NCBI GenBank assembly: GCA_036556695.1
Contig: DATBIY010000013.1
Coordinates: 35,764-99,763 of the forward strand
Direction of reading: 5' to 3'
DNA length: 64,000 bases
From: DASSCW01 sp036556695
GTDB taxonomy: Bacteria; Chloroflexota; Limnocylindria; QHBO01
Shown here: positions 52,978 to 62,019 of the stretch, piece by piece
Layout: each line of letters starts with the position of its first letter
Numbering within the stretch: position 1 is the stretch's first letter
Notes under the pieces: generated by a model
Databases searched by the model: none
What the model was told of the DNA's origin: nothing
Seen by the model: the letters and a program-made list of their open reading frames with translations, nothing else
Made by a program: the position numbers and the translations under genes

Positions 52978-53684
52978 TTCGATCCTTCGAAGAGGGTCAG
53001 CTGCTGCTGGCTGTCGTCACGGCTGTCGTCGAGGCCACCGTCCACGGGCACCGCGACCGCATTTCGGACCGCGGCCGCCTCCTGGATCACGGCCATTCGC
53101 TCGGCCTCCAGCGCCTCGCGGGCGGCCAGCAGGGCCGCCGGCAGCCTGCGGATATCGGCAAACAGCGTCTCGCGCAGCGCTGCCTGGTGCAGTGCCGCTG
53201 CAGGATGGTACATCGGGAACACGAATCTGCCGCCCGCTCGGCGCAGCTGGCCGTGCACCGTCGAGATGCGCGCGCCCGGCAGGTAGCGGCGCAGCGAATG
53301 TCGTCCCAGCGTCACGATGACCGCCGGGTCGAGCGCCGCCTCCTGGCGATCCAGGTACCCGGCACACGCGCCGATCTCCTCCGGCTCGGGGTCGCGGTTG
53401 CCTGGCGGGCGGCACTTGACCACGTTCGCGATGAATACGTCCTCGCGTGCCCAGCCCACGCTGCGCAGCAGCTCGTTCAGCAGCTGCCCGGCCGGTCCCA
53501 CGAGCGGGCGGCCGGTGGCGTCCTCGCGGGCTCCCGGCCCCTCGCCCACCAGCAGCACGTCGGAGATGGGGTTGCCCTCGCCCGGCACGCCGTTCGTGCG
53601 ATTGCGGTGCAGGGGGCAGCGGGTGCACGCCCAAACCTCCGCCGCGATCTCGGTCAGCGCCAGCTCGGATGCCGTCATGCTCAT
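52974..53684 (-). CDS. udg: Family 4 uracil-DNA glycosylase (4Fe-4S)
   Basis: The 236-residue enzyme removes uracil from DNA. The 4Fe-4S ligands are visible as CTRCPLHR and, later, VVKCRPPGNRDPEPEEIGAC. The active-site GEGPGAREDATGRPLVGPAG and the FPMYHPAAAL motif are intact. ATG 53684 is preferred over TTG 53696 because GGAG lies 6 nt upstream. TACGAT just upstream (about 53701-53696) is a candidate -10 box, so udg-rnj-ftsK-rodZ may have their own promoter after pnp. Confidence 0.93.
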   Translation of the reverse strand: MSMTASELALTEIAAEVWACTRCPLHRNRTNGVPGEGNPISDVLLVGEGPGAREDATGRPLVGPAGQLLNELLRSVGWAREDVFIANVVKCRPPGNRDPEPEEIGACAGYLDRQEAALDPAVIVTLGRHSLRRYLPGARISTVHGQLRRAGGRFVFPMYHPAAALHQAALRETLFADIRRLPAALLAAREALEAERMAVIQEAAAVRNAVAVPVDGGLDDSRDDSQQQLTLFEGSK

Positions 53685-53773
53685 TGCCGGCTCCAATCGT
53701 ACAGAGGCCGGGTCGAACGGAAGGAGCCGCCCCAGCGGGCGACTCCTTCGTGCGTGCGGTTGCGGAGCCGGGG

Positions 53774-56440
53774 TCAGGAGTCGTCGCCGGACCCGCTGCC
53801 CGCGCCGGCACCGGCGCCGGCCTTGGCCATGTGCCGCTCCATCGCCGCACGGCGGCTCAGGTTGACGCGGCCCATGCGGTCGATCTCGGTGACCACCACC
53901 ATCAGCTCATCGCCGATGCTGACCACGTCCTCGACGCGCGGCACCCGGTAGTCGGCCAGCTGGCTGATGTGCACCAGCCCCTCCTTGCCGGGCAGGATCT
54001 CGACGAAGGCCCCGAAGTTCATGATCCGGGTGACCTTGCCCAGGTACTCCTTGCCCACCTCCACGTCCTTGGTCAGGCCCTCGATCCAGGCGATCGCCTT
54101 CTTGGCGGCGTCGCCATCGGTGGCGGCGATCTGGATGGTGCCGTCGTCCTCGACGTTGATCTGGGTACCGGTCTCGGCGGTGATCTGGCGGATCACCTTG
54201 CCGCCGGCGCCGATGACGTCGCGGATCTTGTCCACGGGGATCTTCAGCGTGGTGATGCGCGGCGCGTACGGGCTCAGCTCGCTGCGGCTGGCGCTGATGA
54301 CCTCGGTCATCTTGCTCAGGATGTGCATTCGGGCCTGGCGTGCCTGCTCCAGCGCGTCCCGCAGGATCTCGCTGGTTATGCCGGCCACCTTGATGTCCAT
54401 CTGCAGGGCAGTGACACCCTCGGCCGTGCCGGTGACCTTGAAGTCCATGTCGCCGTACGCGTCCTCCTTGCCGTTGATGTCGGTCAGGACGGCGTAGCGG
54501 CCGGTTGCCGGATCGGTTATCAGGCCCATCGCCGCGCCGGCCACCGGCGCCTTGATGGGCACGCCGGCGTCCATCAGCGACAGGGTGCTGCCGCAGGTGC
54601 TGGCCATGGAGGTCGAGCCGTTGGAGCTGACCACCTCGGACACCACGCGGATGGTGTACGGGAACTCCTCGACGGTCGGCAGCACCGGCACCAGCGCCCG
54701 CTCGGCGAGCGCGCCATGGCCGATCTCGCGGCGGCCGGGGCCACGCATCGGGCGCGCCTCGCCCACCGAGTACGGCGGCATGTTGTAGTGGTGCAGGTAG
54801 CGCTTCTCCGTCTCCGGGGAGATGGTGTCCAGGCGCTGCACGTCGCTGGCCGGGCCCAGGGTCGCGATCGACAGGGCCTGGGTCTGTCCGCGGGTGAAGA
54901 TGCCCGACCCGTGGGTGCGCGGCAGCACGCCGACCTCCACGCTGATCGGCCGCACGGTGGCGGTGTCGCGCCCGTCGATGCGGATGTTCTCCGACAGCAC
55001 CAGCTCGCGCACGGTCGACTTGGTCAGCACGTCCATGAGGGCGGAGCCGATGCCGTGGCGGCGGCGGATGTCCTCCAGCCGCTCGCCCTGCTCGGACCGG
55101 TTGTAGCCCTCGCGCGCGCGGCGGATCTCGTCGGCGATGTCGCCGCGGACCGCGTCCAGCCGCTGCGGCAGGCCGCTGGCCAGGTTGATGAACAGGTCAG
55201 CGGTCGCCTCCGCGTCCGGCATGGCACGGTGTGCGGCAGCGTGGTCGCGGCCGAACACGAAGCGCACCAGGTCGGCCAGCTTGTAGGCGCCGGCGTCGGG
55301 ATAGAGCTGGTAGGCCAGCTCCAGGGTGTCGTACACCGCGCTGGGCTTCCAGCTGATGTCGTTCGGCAGATGGCGCAGCACGAACGGGACGTCGAAGCCG
55401 ACGTTGTGCGCCACCAGCGGCGCCTCGCCCACCCACTCGGCGAAGCGCGTCAGCGCCTCGGACGCGGTGGGGGCGTTGGCCACGTCCTCGTCGGACAGGC
55501 CGTGGATCTGGTGACCCACGATCGCGCGGCCGGGGTTGACCAGCGACTCGAAGCGGTCGATCACCTGGCCGTCGCGCACCTTCAGGGCGGCGATGTCCAC
55601 GATGTAGCCGTTCTCCGGCTTCATGGCGGTGGTCTCCAGGTCGAAGACCACGAACTCGCTCGAGGCTTCCGCCAGCGCCTTGCCCAGCTTGATCACCGAG
55701 TCGGCCTTGGGGCCGAGGAACGGCAGCTTCTTGGGCTTGCCGGCGGTGGCGACCAGCTTCTCCTGCAGCTCGATGCTCTTCTGCAGCTCGGCCTGTCCGT
55801 AGGCGATGGCATCGGCCATGACCGCCTCCGGCAGGATCTTGGCGCCGGCCTCGACCATCATGACCGCGTCGCGGGTACCGGCCACCACCAGGTCGAGATC
55901 AGACTCGTCGAGCTGGCTGATGGTCGGGTTGGTGACGAACTGGCCGTTGATGCGCCCGACGCGCACCGCGCCCACCGGGCCCATGAACGGGATGCTGCTC
56001 ACCGCGAGCGCCGCTGAAGCGCCGTTGACGGCCAGGATGTCGGGATCGTTCTCCTGGTCCGCGCTGAGCACGGTCAGGACAATCTGGACTTCCTGCTTGT
56101 AGCCCTTCGGGAAGAGCGGGCGGATCGGCCGGTCGGTGAGGCGCATGGCCAAGATGGCCGCCTCCGACGGGCGCGACTCGCGCTTGATGAAGCCGCCCGG
56201 GATCTTGCCGGCGGCGTACATCCGCTCCTCGTAGTCGACGGTCATCGGGAAGAAGTCGATTCCCTCCCGCGGCTCGGCCGACACGGCCGTTGCCAGGAGC
56301 ACGCTGTCGCCGTAGCGAACCAGCACCGCTCCATCGGCCTGCTCAGCGAGCTTGCCAGCCTCCAGCGAGAAGGTCTGCTCGCCGATCTCGGCCTCTACCT
56401 TGATTGACACTGATGCCTCCAGTTGACTTTCGTCTTGCAT
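53774..56440 (-). CDS. pnp: Polynucleotide phosphorylase with an inserted DEDDh (DnaQ-type) exonuclease domain
   Basis: PNPase is a trimeric phosphorolytic 3'-5' exoribonuclease. Here it has 888 residues instead of about 700. In order: first RNase PH core (about 14-212), the start of the helical linker (AYGQAELQKSIELQEKLV), an insert at about 261-424, the rest of the linker, second RNase PH core with SSNGSTSMAST and D660, D666 and K668, KH domain (VIGAGGKVIRQIT), S1 domain (GKVTRIMNFGAFVEILPGKE) and a Gly/Ala/Ser tail. The insert is a complete DEDDh exonuclease: D267/E269 in VVFDLETTAM, D350 in LVAHNVGFD, H404/D409 in HRAMPDAEAT. Both activities are predicted. The insert is encoded by about 55660-55169. 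Confidence 0.95.
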   Translation of the reverse strand: MQDESQLEASVSIKVEAEIGEQTFSLEAGKLAEQADGAVLVRYGDSVLLATAVSAEPREGIDFFPMTVDYEERMYAAGKIPGGFIKRESRPSEAAILAMRLTDRPIRPLFPKGYKQEVQIVLTVLSADQENDPDILAVNGASAALAVSSIPFMGPVGAVRVGRINGQFVTNPTISQLDESDLDLVVAGTRDAVMMVEAGAKILPEAVMADAIAYGQAELQKSIELQEKLVATAGKPKKLPFLGPKADSVIKLGKALAEASSEFVVFDLETTAMKPENGYIVDIAALKVRDGQVIDRFESLVNPGRAIVGHQIHGLSDEDVANAPTASEALTRFAEWVGEAPLVAHNVGFDVPFVLRHLPNDISWKPSAVYDTLELAYQLYPDAGAYKLADLVRFVFGRDHAAAHRAMPDAEATADLFINLASGLPQRLDAVRGDIADEIRRAREGYNRSEQGERLEDIRRRHGIGSALMDVLTKSTVRELVLSENIRIDGRDTATVRPISVEVGVLPRTHGSGIFTRGQTQALSIATLGPASDVQRLDTISPETEKRYLHHYNMPPYSVGEARPMRGPGRREIGHGALAERALVPVLPTVEEFPYTIRVVSEVVSSNGSTSMASTCGSTLSLMDAGVPIKAPVAGAAMGLITDPATGRYAVLTDINGKEDAYGDMDFKVTGTAEGVTALQMDIKVAGITSEILRDALEQARQARMHILSKMTEVISASRSELSPYAPRITTLKIPVDKIRDVIGAGGKVIRQITAETGTQINVEDDGTIQIAATDGDAAKKAIAWIEGLTKDVEVGKEYLGKVTRIMNFGAFVEILPGKEGLVHISQLADYRVPRVEDVVSIGDELMVVVTEIDRMGRVNLSRRAAMERHMAKAGAGAGAGSGSGDDS

Positions 56441-56634
56441 ATTTCGGGTCCGGCCCGGCGCCGGTCCGGCGTGGCAGCCAGGGGCCGCTCACGGCGGCGC
56501 TGCGGGCACATGGGTGGTGACTTGATTTCCGGGTTGGGTTCGGAGCCGATGGCGCCTGTCGGCGCGAGTGCTCACCGTCCCGGTGCACACACGAAACCCA
56601 GGGCCTCTGACGGCTCCTGGGTCGTGAGGGTGAG
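56441..56634 (-). other. rpsO-pnp intercistronic region
   Basis: The 194-base gap holds a hairpin at 56596-56622 and a GC-rich palindromic stretch near 56450-56470. No gene is seen. In other bacteria this interval carries the site through which PNPase controls its own mRNA. Confidence 0.5.
56596..56622 (-). terminator. Hairpin between rpsO and pnp
   Basis: On the minus strand ACCCAGG pairs with CCTGGGT, with an inner GCC/GGC stem, one bulged A and the six-base loop GTCAGA. TTTCGTG follows. It begins 12 bases after the rpsO stop. It may be a weak terminator or a processing site; the T-run is too short to decide. Confidence 0.5.
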
Positions 56635-56904
56635 CTAGCGGCGAAGCCCCAGCCGACCGATGACCGCGCGATAGCGGTCCACGTCGTTGCGCACCAGGTA
56701 GGCGAGCAACCGACGGCGCTGACCGACCAGCTTCAGCAGGCCGCGGCGCGAGTGGTGGTCGTTCTGGTACGTGCGCAGGTGCTCGGTTAGGGACTTGATC
56801 CGCTCGGTGAGCAGCGCGATCTGCACCTCGGGCGATCCCGAATCACCCTCGTGCGTTGCGTACTCCTCGACGATCGCGCTCTTCGCTTCCTTGGCGAGCG
56901 GCAC
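56635..56904 (-). CDS. rpsO: 30S ribosomal protein S15
   Basis: S15 binds the central domain of 16S rRNA early in 30S assembly. The 89-residue reading from GTG 56904 (VPLAKEAKSAIVEEYATHEG, then DSGSPEVQIALLTERI) has exactly the usual family length and N-terminus, with GGAGG about 5 nt upstream. A GTG at 56916 would add four residues (MEES). HHSRRGLLKLVGQRRRLLAY is the rRNA-binding signature. It precedes pnp, as in most bacteria. Confidence 0.95.
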   Translation of the reverse strand: MPLAKEAKSAIVEEYATHEGDSGSPEVQIALLTERIKSLTEHLRTYQNDHHSRRGLLKLVGQRRRLLAYLVRNDVDRYRAVIGRLGLRR

Positions 56905-56937
56905 AGATTCCTCCACGTTCTTTCCGTATCGCGCCGA

Positions 56938-56946
56938 ATCGTACCA
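56938..56946 (-). promoter_or_regulatory. Candidate extended -10 promoter of rpsO-pnp
   Basis: TGGTACGAT on the minus strand fits TGnTAnnnT and would start transcription about 20-30 nt before the rpsO GTG codons. Confidence 0.45.
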
Positions 56947-56964
56947 GAATCGGACACCCCACGC

Positions 56965-57885
56965 TCAGCCGATGCCCAGCCGATCCCTCGCCTGCGCCTC
57001 GTCGACGTGCATCTGCTCGACGAGCGCGGGCACGTCGGCGAAGCGCTGCTCATCGCGCAGCCGATCCTGCAGCTCCAGCGCCAGCGTGGCGCCGTACAGG
57101 TCGCCGTCGAAGTCGAGCAGGTGCACCTCGACCAGCAGCTGCCCCTCGTCGTGGAACGTGGGGCGCACGCCGATGCTGACCAGCGCAGGATGGCTCGGCC
57201 CCACGCCGCGCTGGGGCACGGCCACGTGGCCGGTGTAGATGCCGCGCGGCGGCATGGCCGGCGTGTACTCGAAGCGCAGGTTGGCGGTCGGGTACCCCAG
57301 CTCGCGGCCCCGGTGGTCGCCGTCCACCACGGTTCCCTCCAGGTACGCCGGGTGGCCCAGTGTCTTGACCGTGGCCAGGTCGCCCGCGGCCACCGCGACG
57401 CGGAGGCGGGTCGAGGAGATCACCGCTCCCCCATCCACCACCGGCTGCACCTCGAGCACCTCGAAGCCAGTCGCCTGCCCGTGCTCGCGCATGCGCTGTG
57501 GCGTCCCGCCGCGGTCGCGTCCGAAGGCGCTCTCCGGGCTCATCACCAGGCGGCGGAGCTCGACGGCCGGCGCCAGGCCGGCCAGGAACTCCTCGGCGCT
57601 CAGCGCGCGCAGCGCGTCGTCGAAGAGGATGGTCACCGTCGCGTCGATGCCCGCTTCCTGCACGCGGCGCAGCGTGACGTGCAGCGGTGCCAGCCGTAGC
57701 ACCTTTGTCCCGGGTCGGATGACCTCGTCCGGCGGCGGGTCGAAGACCAGGGCCACCGAGCCGCCGCCGATCTCACGCGCCGCCTGCACCGTGGCATCGA
57801 GCATCGCGCGGTGCCCCCGATGCACGCCGTCGAAGACGCCCATGCACAGCGCGGCCGGCCCGACCGGCGGCAGGTCCGCGATCAC
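56965..57885 (-). CDS. ribF: Bifunctional riboflavin kinase/FAD synthetase
   Basis: RibF makes FMN and FAD from riboflavin. The 306-residue protein has the FAD synthetase half (ALCMGVFDGVHRGHRAMLDA, LVMSPESAFGRDRGGTPQRM, VISSTRLRVAVAAGDLATV) and the riboflavin kinase half (GTVVDGDHRGRELGYPTANL, SIGVRPTFHDEGQLLVEVHL). GTG 57885 overlaps the truB stop (GTGA). Order truB-ribF-rpsO-pnp is widespread. Confidence 0.95.
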   Translation of the reverse strand: MIADLPPVGPAALCMGVFDGVHRGHRAMLDATVQAAREIGGGSVALVFDPPPDEVIRPGTKVLRLAPLHVTLRRVQEAGIDATVTILFDDALRALSAEEFLAGLAPAVELRRLVMSPESAFGRDRGGTPQRMREHGQATGFEVLEVQPVVDGGAVISSTRLRVAVAAGDLATVKTLGHPAYLEGTVVDGDHRGRELGYPTANLRFEYTPAMPPRGIYTGHVAVPQRGVGPSHPALVSIGVRPTFHDEGQLLVEVHLLDFDGDLYGATLALELQDRLRDEQRFADVPALVEQMHVDEAQARDRLGIG

Positions 57886-58772
57886 GCCTCGCCCTGCCGA
57901 GCGACCACCTTCTCCGGCTGCAGCTCCCCGGCTGCCACGCGACCCACGCCCAACAGCTCGTCGCCGGCCCCGAGGACGGCCACGCGGCCGCTCTCCGGCG
58001 TCGCCACGCTGATCCGTGAGCCGTGGCGGAACCGCGTGGCGTCCCGCTCGCTCAGCGCCAGGCGTGGCAATGGCAGCAGGTCGGCCACGGGAAGCACCGC
58101 CTCGGCCAGCCGCCCGGCGTCGCGCAGCGCCTCCAGCGCTTCGGGGGTACGCGCGTCCTCGACCCGCAGGCCGGCGGCCTCGGTGCGCCGCAGCGCGGCC
58201 AGGTAGCCGCCGCATCCCAGCTGCTCACCGAGGTCGCGGGCGATCGAGCGCACGTAGGTCCCCGGCCCGCAGCGCAGGTCGATCCGCACGTCCAGCAGGT
58301 CGTTCTGTGGCGCGAGCTCCAAGACATCGATGCCCTCGACCGTGATCCGTCGCGCGGGGAGCTCCAGCGCGTCGCCGGCGCGTGCGGCGCGGTGCGCGGT
58401 GCGGCCGGCCAGCTTGCGCGCCGAGAAGGCAGGCGGCCGCTGGTCGAAGGTGCCGACCATGCCGGCCAGGGCCACGCGCACCGCCGCGTCGTCGGGCAGC
58501 GGGGCGCCGGTGGGCTGAATCGGCCCTTCGCCGTCATCGGTGGCTGACGTGGCGCCCAGGCGGATGGTGGCCAGGTAGCGCTTGCGACCGCCGGTCAGCT
58601 CCTCGCTGAAGCGGGTGGCGGCGCCGACCAGCACCGGCAGGACGCCGGAGGCAAGTGGATCGAGCGTGCCGGCGTGGCCGATGCGCCGGTCGCCGGTCAG
58701 GCGCCGGAGCAGCGCGACCATGTCGTGCGACGTCGGCCCAACGGGCTTGTCGAGGTTAACGACCCCGAGCAT
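57882..58772 (-). CDS. truB: tRNA pseudouridine(55) synthase TruB
   Basis: TruB makes pseudouridine 55 in the T-loop of tRNAs. The protein of 296 residues from ATG 58772 starts MLGVVNLDKPVGPTSHDMV, with the catalytic Asp in IGHAGTLDPLASGVLPVLV, then KRYLATIRLGATSATDDGEG and CGPGTYVRSIARDLGEQLG. A GTG at 58790 would lengthen it by six residues. The start lies within the last codons of nrnA, a 17-base overlap. Confidence 0.95.
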   Translation of the reverse strand: MLGVVNLDKPVGPTSHDMVALLRRLTGDRRIGHAGTLDPLASGVLPVLVGAATRFSEELTGGRKRYLATIRLGATSATDDGEGPIQPTGAPLPDDAAVRVALAGMVGTFDQRPPAFSARKLAGRTAHRAARAGDALELPARRITVEGIDVLELAPQNDLLDVRIDLRCGPGTYVRSIARDLGEQLGCGGYLAALRRTEAAGLRVEDARTPEALEALRDAGRLAEAVLPVADLLPLPRLALSERDATRFRHGSRISVATPESGRVAVLGAGDELLGVGRVAAGELQPEKVVARQGEA

Positions 58773-59730
58773 CGGCCCTGCCGAGCTCACGCTCGCATTC
58801 AGCCAGGACCTGCTCGCGGGCGTCGTCCAGCGGAGCGGTTACGGTGCAGCCGGCAGCCCGGGCATGACCGCCGCCGCCGAACACCTTGGTGATCGCCACT
58901 GCATCGGCCCGCTCCGTGGTGCGCACGCTCACCCGGGTGCTGTGCTCGTCTGCCTCCTTGAAGAGGACCGTGATGTCCGCGGCCCTGGTCGAGGCCAGCA
59001 GGTCGACGAAGCCCTCGCTGGCGGTCGGGCTCTCCCCCGCCTCGCGCAGCATGGCGGTGGTCATGGAGGCGAACACGATCCGCCCGTCGCAGCGCTGCCC
59101 GATGCCCGCCAGCATCATGCCCCACAGCGCCAGCGTGCTGAACGGCTTGTCGGCGTAGACCGCGCGGTTGATGCGCGCCAGGTCGGCGCCAGCCTCCACC
59201 AGCTCCGCGGCGACGCGCAGCGTGCGCGGCGTGGCGTTGGGATGCGCGAAGGTGTGCGTGTCCTGGACGATGCCGGCCAGCAATGCCGTCGCGATCTCGG
59301 TATCCAGCGTGACGCCCAGCTCGGGCAGCAGCAGGGCCACCATCTCGCAGGTGGCAGCGGCTGAAGGGTCGACCCAGTTCACCAGGCCGGAGCCGGGGTT
59401 CGAAACGTGGTGGTCAATGTTGACCAGCTTTGCCCGATCCAGCCATGGGCCGTGCTCGGCCGCGATCCGGCCGGTGCGGCCCAGGTCGCCGTCCAGCACC
59501 ACCGCCACGTCCGGCTCCAGTCCAGGGACGTCGCGCACCTGCTCGATGCGCGGCAGGAAGGCGGTGAACGGCGGTGGCGGGTCGCCGCTGACTACTTCGG
59601 CCTGCTTGCCCATCCGCTCCGCGGCGAGCGCCAGTGCGATGGCCGCGCCCAGCGTATCGGCGTCAGGGTTCTCGTGGGTGATGGTGGTGATGCGCTGCGC
59701 CGCGCGCAGGACATCAGCGACCTCCTTCAC
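58756..59730 (-). CDS. nrnA: DHH/DHHA1 phosphoesterase NrnA (oligoribonuclease/pAp phosphatase)
   Basis: NrnA degrades very short RNA oligomers and dephosphorylates pAp. The 324-residue protein has the DHH domain motifs ITHENPDADTLGAAIALAL, VVLDGDLGRTGRI, LVNIDHHVSNPGSG and ALLAGIVQDTHTFAHPNATP, and the DHHA1 motif FGGGGHARAAGCTV. GTG 59730 overlaps the rbfA stop (GTGA). It completes the set of RNA-decay enzymes in the window. Confidence 0.94.
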   Translation of the reverse strand: MKEVADVLRAAQRITTITHENPDADTLGAAIALALAAERMGKQAEVVSGDPPPPFTAFLPRIEQVRDVPGLEPDVAVVLDGDLGRTGRIAAEHGPWLDRAKLVNIDHHVSNPGSGLVNWVDPSAAATCEMVALLLPELGVTLDTEIATALLAGIVQDTHTFAHPNATPRTLRVAAELVEAGADLARINRAVYADKPFSTLALWGMMLAGIGQRCDGRIVFASMTTAMLREAGESPTASEGFVDLLASTRAADITVLFKEADEHSTRVSVRTTERADAVAITKVFGGGGHARAAGCTVTAPLDDAREQVLAECERELGRADARGR

Positions 59731-60092
59731 GCGTCCTCCTTGCGGCCGGCCGACTCTTCCTCCAGTTCGCGCAGGATGCGCAGCACGCGGTCGCCCGACT
59801 CGATCGAGTCATCGCGCCGCAAGCTGAGCTCCGGAACGTGGCGCAGGTGCAGGCGTGAGCCCAGCTGGCGGCGCAGCCACGGGGTGGCGGCGCGCAGCGC
59901 GGTCATGGAGCGTTCCTTCTCCTCCTCGGTGCCGTAGACGCTGACCCACACGCGAGCGTGGCCCAGGTCGGCGGCCGTCTCCACGTGGGTGATGGTCGCG
60001 AACCCGACCCGTGGGTCCTTCATCTCGCGCTGCAGCAGCCCCATCAGCTCCTGCTGGATCTGGCTGTCCAGCCGGTTGGTGCGCTGGCTCAT
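59727..60092 (-). CDS. rbfA: Ribosome-binding factor A
   Basis: RbfA helps the late maturation of the 30S subunit. The 121-residue protein has QRTNRLDSQIQQELMGLLQR, the MKDPRVGFATITHVETAADL KH-like core and SRLHLRHVPELSLRRDDSIE. It follows infB by 28 bases and is coupled to nrnA, the usual infB-rbfA-nrnA-truB order. Confidence 0.95.
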   Translation of the reverse strand: MSQRTNRLDSQIQQELMGLLQREMKDPRVGFATITHVETAADLGHARVWVSVYGTEEEKERSMTALRAATPWLRRQLGSRLHLRHVPELSLRRDDSIESGDRVLRILRELEEESAGRKEDA

Positions 60093-60120
60093 CGGCTCCT
60101 GGCCCCTGCTGCACCGGCGA

Positions 60121-62019
60121 TCACGCCGGCTCGGACACCATCTGGTAGCACTCGATCACGTCGCCCTCGGCGATGTCGTCCACGTCCAGGCCGATGCCGC
60201 ACTCGAAGCCGGAGGCGACCTCGCGCACGTCGTCCTTGAAGCGCTTCAGCGAGGTGATGCGGCTATCGGCGATCTGCGAGCCGCCGCGGAAGAGCCGCGC
60301 CTGGCCGCCGCGCACGATGCGCCCATCGGTCACGTAGCTGCCCGCCACGTTGCCGGCTCGGCCGGCCTTGATGACCATCCGCACCTCAGCGTGGCCTTCG
60401 ACCTGCTCGACCAGCTTCGGCGCCAACATGCCCTGCAGGGCCGCGCCGACGTCATCGGTCAGCTTGTAGATGACGTCATACAGCCGCACGTCCACGCCCG
60501 AGGCGTCGATCGCGCGCTGAGCTCCCGGATCGGGCTTGGTGTTGAAGCCGATGACCACCGCATCGGAAGCGCTGGCCAGCAGCACGTCCGACTCGTTGAT
60601 GTCGCCGGCGCCCTCGCGCAGGATGTTGATCCGCACCTCGTTGGTGTTCAGCCGCTCCAGCGCGTGCCGGATAGCGCCCAGCGAGCCCTGCACGTCGGTC
60701 TTGAGTACCACGCGCAGCTCCTTGACCTCCGAGGCCTGGATCTGGGCCGAGATGTCCTCCAGGCTGAACGCTGCGCGGCCGTCGCCGCCGCCCGCCTGGG
60801 CGGCCGCTGCCTCGGCCATGTCGCGCGCGGCCTTCTCGTCGGGCACCACCCGCAGGATGTCGCCCGCTTCCGGCAGCTCGGCCAGGCCGATGATCTCCGC
60901 CGCGGTGGCCGGCTCGGCCGACTTGATGCGCTTGCCGGCGGCGTTCTGCAGCGCCCGCACGCGACCATGCGTCCGCCCCACCGCCACGATGTCGCCCACG
61001 CGCAGCGTGCCGGTCTGCACCAGCACCGTGGCCACGTTGCCGCGGCCCTTCTCCACCTTGGACTCGACGATGGTGCCGATGGCCGGCCGCTTGGGGTTGG
61101 CCTTCAGGTCCTGCAGGTCAGCGACCAGCAGGATCATCTCCATCAGGTCGTCCAGGCCGACCTTCTGCTTGGCCGATACGGGCACGGCGATCACGTCGCC
61201 GCCGTACTCCTCGATCAGCACGTTGTTGTCGGCCAACTCCTGCTTCACCCGGTCCGGGTTGGCATCCGGCTTATCGATCTTGTTGATGGCCACGATCATC
61301 GGCACGCGGGCGGCGCGCACGTGGTCGATCGCTTCCTTGGTCTGCGGCATCACCCCGTCGTCGGCCGCCACCACGATGATCGCGATGTCGGTTACCTGCG
61401 CGCCGCGGGCCCGCATGGCGGTGAATGCCTCGTGGCCGGGCGTGTCCAGGAAAACGATCCGCTTGCCGTTGTGCTCGATCTCAGAAGCGCCGATGTGCTG
61501 CGTGATCCCGCCCCGCTCCCCCGCCGCCACCGTGGTGCTGCGCACCGCGTCCAGCAGGCTGGTCTTACCGTGGTCGACGTGGCCCATGATGGTCACGATC
61601 GGGGCGCGCGTGACGAGGTCCGCCGGGTCGTCCTCGGTGAAGAGCACCGGCTTGCCGGCGCCCTCGTCCTCCGATCCGGGAGCCACGATCTCGACCGGGC
61701 CGGCCGCCTCGGCGGCAGCGCGCTCGGCGGCGCCACGCTCGACCGTCTCGAAACCAAGCTCCCCGGCGACCAGCGACGCAGTGTCGAAGTCGATGCTCTG
61801 GTTGATGGTGGCGAAGATGCCGTTGCGGATCAGCTCCTTGATGACGTCAGCGGTGCTGACGCCCAGCGCCTCGGCCAGGTCCTTGACCGCCACCGACGAC
61901 GGCAGCTCGACCGGCCCGGTCGGGCGCGGCGCGACCGGCGCATCGGCGACCGCGGCGCCACCCTGGCGGCGCCGCTGCGGGCGTGGCCCGCGGCGTGGCT
62001 GATATCTACGTGGGGGCAT
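60121..62019 (-). CDS. infB: Translation initiation factor IF-2
   Basis: IF-2 is the GTPase that brings initiator tRNA to the 30S subunit. The 632-residue protein is a compact form: a short Arg/Pro-rich start, one IF2-N module (VKDLAEALGVSTADVIKELI), then G1 IMGHVDHGKTSLLDAVRST, G3 VFLDTPGHEAFTAMRARGAQ, G4 AINKIDKPDANPDRVKQELA, and domains II-IV ending FECGIGLDVDDIAEGDVIEC. The ATG lies within the end of the ylxR gene (14-base overlap). Confidence 0.97.
   Translation of the reverse strand: MPPRRYQPRRGPRPQRRRQGGAAVADAPVAPRPTGPVELPSSVAVKDLAEALGVSTADVIKELIRNGIFATINQSIDFDTASLVAGELGFETVERGAAERAAAEAAGPVEIVAPGSEDEGAGKPVLFTEDDPADLVTRAPIVTIMGHVDHGKTSLLDAVRSTTVAAGERGGITQHIGASEIEHNGKRIVFLDTPGHEAFTAMRARGAQVTDIAIIVVAADDGVMPQTKEAIDHVRAARVPMIVAINKIDKPDANPDRVKQELADNNVLIEEYGGDVIAVPVSAKQKVGLDDLMEMILLVADLQDLKANPKRPAIGTIVESKVEKGRGNVATVLVQTGTLRVGDIVAVGRTHGRVRALQNAAGKRIKSAEPATAAEIIGLAELPEAGDILRVVPDEKAARDMAEAAAAQAGGGDGRAAFSLEDISAQIQASEVKELRVVLKTDVQGSLGAIRHALERLNTNEVRINILREGAGDINESDVLLASASDAVVIGFNTKPDPGAQRAIDASGVDVRLYDVIYKLTDDVGAALQGMLAPKLVEQVEGHAEVRMVIKAGRAGNVAGSYVTDGRIVRGGQARLFRGGSQIADSRITSLKRFKDDVREVASGFECGIGLDVDDIAEGDVIECYQMVSEPA

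Noticed and set aside
53447..56017. An 856-codon open frame on the plus strand opposite pnp
   Set aside because: It is a shadow of the GC-rich pnp gene: low-complexity His/Arg/Val-rich sequence, no domain, and the minus-strand protein is clearly PNPase.
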